DNA of 64,000 nt, taken from the NCBI RefSeq assembly GCF_900107015.1, contig NZ_FNOI01000001.1, positions 436,501-500,500 on the forward strand, given 5' to 3'. A program made the translations under genes and the position numbers. The notes beneath the pieces were generated by a model, which ran no database searches, was not told where the DNA came from, and saw only the letters and a list, made by a program, of their open reading frames with translations. Shown here piece after piece: positions 60,244-64,000 of the stretch (positions are counted from its first letter, which is position 1; every line of letters begins with the position of its first letter). This DNA is from Litoreibacter albidus (GTDB lineage Bacteria > Pseudomonadota > Alphaproteobacteria > Rhodobacterales > Rhodobacteraceae).

Positions 60244-60686
60244 CCGAGCCGAGCTTCGACCCTTTGCCGCGCCAATGCGCTGTCGCGGTCGTTAATCCCC
60301 AACAAGGGCGCAATCAGGCGCAAGGCACCTTCTTCCTCGTGGTCGCGTTCGCCGTCTGCCAGCACAAGCTCCCAAAGGGCCTCTACGACTTCCATGCGGT
60401 CATCCAGATCAACGGCGTCCTTGATGGAGCGAGTGAATTTGACCGTGTCGTATGCAGTGTCCTCGATGGCTTCCGCCTCTGCGCGCAAAGCGGCCGCACC
60501 TGTCGCGTCAAGGTCGCTGAAGTGGCGCGCGAGAATGACGTCGATCTTTGCGACTTCGCTGGTGGTATAGTCGTCATTGGCGCGGGCCACGCGAACCAGC
60601 AACGCCGCAAGTGCCAAGCGGGCGTCACCTGCATCAAGGGGTGTGTCTTTGGCTGCGGTCAGGCGTTTGAAGAAGTCAGCAATCAT
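60240..60686 (-). CDS. TerB-like tellurite-resistance family protein
   Basis: 148 residues, all helical: LALAALLVRVARANDDYTTSEVAKIDVILARHF and MEVVEALWELVLADGERDHEEEGALRLIAPLLGI, with repeated acidic metal-binding DG/EDH motifs of the TerB family. Coupled to the PhnD-like gene. A role in tellurite or metal stress is not shown by the neighbours. Confidence 0.85.
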   Translation of the reverse strand: MIADFFKRLTAAKDTPLDAGDARLALAALLVRVARANDDYTTSEVAKIDVILARHFSDLDATGAAALRAEAEAIEDTAYDTVKFTRSIKDAVDLDDRMEVVEALWELVLADGERDHEEEGALRLIAPLLGINDRDSALARQRVEARLG

Positions 60687-60713
60687 AAGAAAAGATCAGC
60701 TCCTGAAAGAGGT

Positions 60714-61010
60714 TTAGGCGTCGTCGTAGCCTTCAACGATGACAAGGTCGGCAACGGCGATCGGGTCGCGAATGGCTTTCGCGGCCTGATAGGCACCGCT
60801 GTCAAAGCAGGCTTGGGCGGCCTCTAGCGAGGGGAATTCGATCACGACAGTGCGCGATTTCGCTTGCCCCTCGCGCACCTCCTGCTGGCCACCGCGCACG
60901 ATGAAGCGTGCGCCGTATTCGGCAAAGGGTGCCGCGTTGGCGGCTTTGTATTTCTCATACACCTCTGGGTCGGAAACCTCAGCGTGGGCGATCCAATAGG
61001 CCTTGGGCAT
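60714..61010 (-). CDS. DUF1330 family protein
   Basis: 98 residues with the dimeric ferredoxin-like DUF1330 pattern: AYWIAHAEVSDPEVYEKYKAANAAPFAEYGARFIVRGG and FPSLEAAQACFDSGAYQAAKAIR. No assigned function. The ATG overlaps the pyrG stop by one base (TAATG), so it is translationally coupled to CTP synthase. Confidence 0.9.
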   Translation of the reverse strand: MPKAYWIAHAEVSDPEVYEKYKAANAAPFAEYGARFIVRGGQQEVREGQAKSRTVVIEFPSLEAAQACFDSGAYQAAKAIRDPIAVADLVIVEGYDDA

Positions 61011-62653
61011 TACACCAACCTCGAATTGTCCTTCGCCGCGCGCACGAAATCACGGAACAACGGGTGCGGGGCGAAGGGTTTGGACTTCAGCTCCGGGTGG
61101 AACTGGACGCCGATGAACCATGGGTGGTCCTTGACCTCAACGATCTCGGGCAAGCTGCCATCAGGCGACATACCGGAAAAAATAAGGCCTTTTTTCTCAA
61201 GCGCTTCTTTGTATTTGGTGTCGACTTCGTAGCGGTGACGGTGGCGTTCTTCGATGGCGGTGGTGCCGTAAACTTCAGCCACTTTGGAGCCCTTCGTCAG
61301 CGTCGCATTATAGGCGCCCAAACGCATGGTGCCGCCTTTGTCATCGGACTCCTTGCGCTTCACCTTGTGGTTGCCCTGCACCCATTCCTTGAGGTGGTAG
61401 ACAACGGGTGTGAAGCGCTTCTTGCCCGCTTCGTGGTCGAATTCCTCGGACCCAGCGTCCGTCATCCCCGCAAGGTTACGGGCGGCTTCCACGACGGCCA
61501 TTTGCATCCCGAGGCAGATTCCAAGGTAGGGGATCTTCTTCTCACGGGCGAATTGCGCCGCTTTGATTTTGCCTTCTGTTCCGCGCTCGCCAAAGCCACC
61601 GGGAACCAAAATGGCGTGGAAGCCTTCGAGGTGAGGGGCGGCGTCTTCACGGTCAAAGACCTCCGCGTCGACCCATTCCACCCGAACCTTCACGCGGTTG
61701 GCCATGCCACCGTGCATCAAGGCCTCTTTGATGGATTTATAGGCGTCTTCCAGCTGGATGTATTTGCCCACGATGGCGATGCGAACTTCACCTTCGTAGT
61801 TGTGGACGCGGTCGGACACATCTTCCCACACGGCCATTTTAGGTTGCGGCGCGGGCGAGATGCCAAAGGCGTTCAGCACCGCAGTATCCAGACCTTCCTT
61901 ATGGTAGGCCAGCGGCGCGTCATAGATGGACGGCAAGTCGTAGGCGGCAATCACGCTATCAGGGCGCACGTTGCAGAACAGCGCCAGCTTCTCGCGCTCT
62001 TTTTCAGGGATAGGGTGTTCCGAGCGGCAGACCAGAATGTCGGGTGCGATGCCGATGGATTGCAATTCCTTGACGGAGTGTTGTGTCGGCTTGGTCTTCA
62101 ACTCGCCGGACGCCGCCAGATAGGGCAGCAGCGTCAGGTGCATGAACAGGCACTCACCGCGGGGACGTTCATGGGCGAACTGGCGAATTGCTTCAAAGAA
62201 GGGCAGGCCTTCGATGTCACCAACGGTGCCGCCGATTTCGCAGAGCATGAAATCGACCTCGTCATCACCGACGGCTAGGAAATCTTTGATCTCATTCGTC
62301 ACATGCGGGATTACTTGAATGGTTTTTCCAAGATAGTCACCGCGACGTTCTTTTTCCAAAACGGTGGAATACACGCGCCCAGAAGAGATGGAATCAGTGT
62401 TGCGCGCCGCGACACCCGTGAAGCGTTCGTAGTGGCCCAGATCCAGATCGGTCTCCGCGCCGTCGTCTGTTACAAAAACCTCGCCGTGCTCGAACGGGCT
62501 CATCGTGCCAGGATCGACGTTGAGGTAGGGATCAAGCTTGCGCAAACGCACAGAATACCCACGGGCCTGCAACAGGGCGCCAAGTGCCGCCGAGGCGAGA
62601 CCTTTGCCCAAAGAGGAAACCACCCCGCCGGTGATGAATACGTATCTTGCCAT
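61010..62653 (-). CDS. pyrG: CTP synthase
   Basis: 547 residues; makes CTP from UTP and glutamine. The N-terminal synthetase domain starts [18 protein letters not shown] and contains [25 protein letters not shown]; the C-terminal class I amidotransferase has the nucleophile Cys in [13 protein letters not shown] and HPEL near the end. Its own 5' leader can fold (see feature 62665-62723). DUF1330 is coupled downstream. Confidence 0.97.
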   Translation of the reverse strand: MARYVFITGGVVSSLGKGLASAALGALLQARGYSVRLRKLDPYLNVDPGTMSPFEHGEVFVTDDGAETDLDLGHYERFTGVAARNTDSISSGRVYSTVLEKERRGDYLGKTIQVIPHVTNEIKDFLAVGDDEVDFMLCEIGGTVGDIEGLPFFEAIRQFAHERPRGECLFMHLTLLPYLAASGELKTKPTQHSVKELQSIGIAPDILVCRSEHPIPEKEREKLALFCNVRPDSVIAAYDLPSIYDAPLAYHKEGLDTAVLNAFGISPAPQPKMAVWEDVSDRVHNYEGEVRIAIVGKYIQLEDAYKSIKEALMHGGMANRVKVRVEWVDAEVFDREDAAPHLEGFHAILVPGGFGERGTEGKIKAAQFAREKKIPYLGICLGMQMAVVEAARNLAGMTDAGSEEFDHEAGKKRFTPVVYHLKEWVQGNHKVKRKESDDKGGTMRLGAYNATLTKGSKVAEVYGTTAIEERHRHRYEVDTKYKEALEKKGLIFSGMSPDGSLPEIVEVKDHPWFIGVQFHPELKSKPFAPHPLFRDFVRAAKDNSRLV

Positions 62654-62664
62654 GGCTGGATCTG

Positions 62665-62723
62665 TCCCGTGCTACCTGAATTGAATGGTGTTTCAGGGCA
62701 TCGAGATGCCCTTACTCACGGGA
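62665..62723 (-). promoter_or_regulatory. Potentially structured 5' leader of pyrG
   Basis: Three helices can form on the transcript: an outer TCCCGTG/CACGGGA stem (62665-62671 with 62717-62723), CCTGAA/TTCAGG (62675-62680 with 62692-62697) and AGGGCAT/ATGCCCT (62695-62701 with 62706-62712); the last two share three bases. In the transcript the outer stem would include the GGGA closest to the ATG, which could hide a weak ribosome binding site. The fold is proposed by eye. Confidence 0.4.
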
Positions 62724-62777
62724 TTTAAGACATAGAGGATTCGGGGCGCTCCCGCAACCGCGCGCCGCAACATTATG

Positions 62778-62801
62778 TGGGCGGTTTAGCTTAACCGCCC
62801 A
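62778..62801 (-). terminator. Hairpin downstream of secG
   Basis: TGGGCGGTT (62778-62786) and AACCGCCCA (62793-62801) pair perfectly over six bases, 20 bases past the secG stop on the minus strand. No T-run, so termination efficiency is unclear. Confidence 0.5.
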
Positions 62802-62820
62802 TGACTAGTGATTATTTGGT

Positions 62821-63183
62821 CTATTCGTCGATGCGTGGCGGTGCCAGTGGTGCATCACCCGTCGTCGGCAGGGTTGGCGGCAAGAGCGCGTCGCCCGATG
62901 GGGCCGCATCGCCTGCCGGTGCAGATGTCACTGCGCCGTCCAATACGGAGCCGCTGCTGGCGTTGCGTGCTGCGATAACCGTCAGGCTGATGGACGTGAT
63001 GACAAACGCGATGCCAAAAACCCAAGTCAGCTTGCCCAACGCCGAAATCGCCGGACGCCCTGATGTAGCACCACCGCCACCGCCACCCACGCCTAGGCCG
63101 CCACCTTCAGAGCGTTGGACGAGGACAATACCGATCAAGCACAAGGCAACGATCAGGTGGACGGTAAGAATGATGTTTTCCAT
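62821..63183 (-). CDS. secG: Preprotein translocase subunit SecG
   Basis: 120 residues: two membrane helices ([37 protein letters not shown]) with the SecG loop [21 protein letters not shown] between them, and a Pro/Ala/Asp tail. SecG stabilises SecYE. ATG 63181-63183 gives the family start [12 protein letters not shown]; a longer upstream frame is not supported. Confidence 0.94.
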   Translation of the reverse strand: MENIILTVHLIVALCLIGIVLVQRSEGGGLGVGGGGGGATSGRPAISALGKLTWVFGIAFVITSISLTVIAARNASSGSVLDGAVTSAPAGDAAPSGDALLPPTLPTTGDAPLAPPRIDE

Positions 63184-63325
63184 GGGGCAGGGGCCTATGA
63201 CGCAATTGTTCCGATGGTATGTAGTAGGGGCGGCGTCGTGGCGCAACCCGCCAATTGAGGCTTCCCCCCGCGAAGATGCCCTTGTATACGGGCGCGGGTT
63301 TAATCTCCGATACAAGGAATTCAGC

Positions 63326-64000
63326 ATGGCCAATGTGGTAGTTGTCGGCGCTCAATGGGGCGACGAGGGCAAAGGCAAGATCGTGGACTGGTTGTCAGAG
63401 CGCGCAGACGTTATCGCGCGCTTCCAAGGCGGTCACAACGCAGGCCATACGTTGGTCATTGATGGCAAGGTCTATAAACTGTCGCTTTTGCCTTCTGGCA
63501 TTGTGCGCGGCGGCAAGTTGTCTGTCATTGGCAACGGCGTCGTGCTTGACCCTTGGCACTTGGAAAAAGAGATCGCGCTGCTGCAAGGGCAAGGCGTCGA
63601 GATCAACCCTGACAACTTGATGATCGCGGAAAACACGCCTCTGATCCTGCCGGTCCACGGCGAGCTGGACCGCGCCCGCGAAGAAGCCGCGAATCCCGGA
63701 ACCAAGATCGGCACCACCGGCCGTGGCATCGGGCCTGCGTATGAAGATAAAGTTGGCCGCCGTGCCATTCGCGTCGCTGATCTGGCCGACCGCGAAACGC
63801 TGGAAACCCGCGTTGACCGTTTGCTGGAGCACCATGACGCGCTTCGTCGCGGCATGGGGCTTGAGCCGGTTGACCGTGACGCGCTGTTGGCCTCGCTCGA
63901 AGCAATCGCACCGTCCGTGCTGCAATTTGCGGCCCCCGTCTGGAAGGTACTCGCCGAAAAGCGCAAAGCTGGCAAACGCATCTTGTTCGAAGGTGCGCAA
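63326..64000 (+). CDS. purA: Adenylosuccinate synthetase, N-terminal part
   Basis: Open to the right edge; 225 codons visible. The GTP-dependent joining of IMP and aspartate is shown by [17 protein letters not shown] with catalytic Asp13, and [10 protein letters not shown] with His41. [13 protein letters not shown] and RRAIRVADL are family segments. AAGGA precedes the ATG. The remaining 200 or so residues lie outside the window. Divergent from secG. Confidence 0.96.
   Translation, partial: MANVVVVGAQWGDEGKGKIVDWLSERADVIARFQGGHNAGHTLVIDGKVYKLSLLPSGIVRGGKLSVIGNGVVLDPWHLEKEIALLQGQGVEINPDNLMIAENTPLILPVHGELDRAREEAANPGTKIGTTGRGIGPAYEDKVGRRAIRVADLADRETLETRVDRLLEHHDALRRGMGLEPVDRDALLASLEAIAPSVLQFAAPVWKVLAEKRKAGKRILFEGAQ

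Noticed and set aside
60908-62278. Long plus-strand open frame of about 456 codons opposite pyrG
   Set aside because: Antisense shadow of a highly conserved gene; the translation is histidine- and arginine-rich and lacks motifs.

Overview
The window looks like a chromosomal segment of a marine alphaproteobacterium of the Roseobacter group (Rhodobacterales). The basis is the mix of families and their order: tatABC followed by a DUF815 ATPase; serS, a TspO-like gene, surE, pcm and nlpD in one run; yajC-secD-secF followed by TauE/SafE and Mth938-like genes; a phaZ/phaC/phaP/phaR set; a Hint-domain protein; a DUF6314 protein; and a fused zinc-protease/RimK protein. Base composition is fairly GC-rich. 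I see no rRNA, tRNA, CRISPR array, insertion sequence or prophage, so this is mostly core genome with a few accessory patches.

Layout. 1-5.5 kb: the tail of an ABC ATPase, then a minus-strand block with a cytochrome P450 coupled to tpiA, a TfoX-like protein, two Fe-S assembly proteins (A-type carrier and SufT-like), a secreted lysozyme-like protein and a RimK ligase. 5.5-14.3 kb: tgt, two membrane proteins, lon with a heat-shock-type promoter, a lone fliG, a 51-residue secreted peptide gene, purB and a DUF6314 gene. 14.3-25.5 kb: a WYL regulator with a probable operator, the tat operon, a PACE efflux protein, a Hint-domain protein, the nlpD-pcm-surE-tspO-serS run and an unknown gene. 25.6-38.5 kb: yajC-secDF and companions, gloA, DUF817, a Slam-like outer-membrane protein with its candidate surface lipoprotein, thyX, an AT-rich orphan, a cold-shock protein, an ArsC/Spx-like protein and thrS.

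38.7-47.6 kb: three alpha/beta hydrolases, a VOC protein, an M15-like protein and an SDR lead into the polyhydroxyalkanoate block: phaZ divergent from phaC, then phaP and phaR. The phaP promoter contains two perfect CTGC-N3-GCAG sites, one between its -35 and -10 elements, and a near match precedes phaR. PhaR probably represses both genes until granules form.

47.7-59.4 kb: a large amine or polyamine catabolic locus. It has a class III aminotransferase divergent from a LysR regulator, then a long minus-strand run: ABC transporter (ATPase, binding protein, two permeases), two glutamine-synthetase-like ligases, a class I glutamine amidotransferase, a PuuB-like FAD oxidase and a DegT-family PLP enzyme. 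This suggests uptake of an amine, gamma-glutamylation, oxidation and deglutamylation, but no aldehyde dehydrogenase is present and the substrate is unknown. 59.5-64 kb: a PhnD-like protein without signal peptide, a TerB-like protein, a DUF1330 protein, pyrG with a foldable leader, secG and the start of purA.

The strongest leads are the Slam/lipoprotein pair, the amine locus with its embedded DegT enzyme, the PhaR operator layout, the pyrG leader, and a permease whose reading frame runs well upstream of its first ATG.
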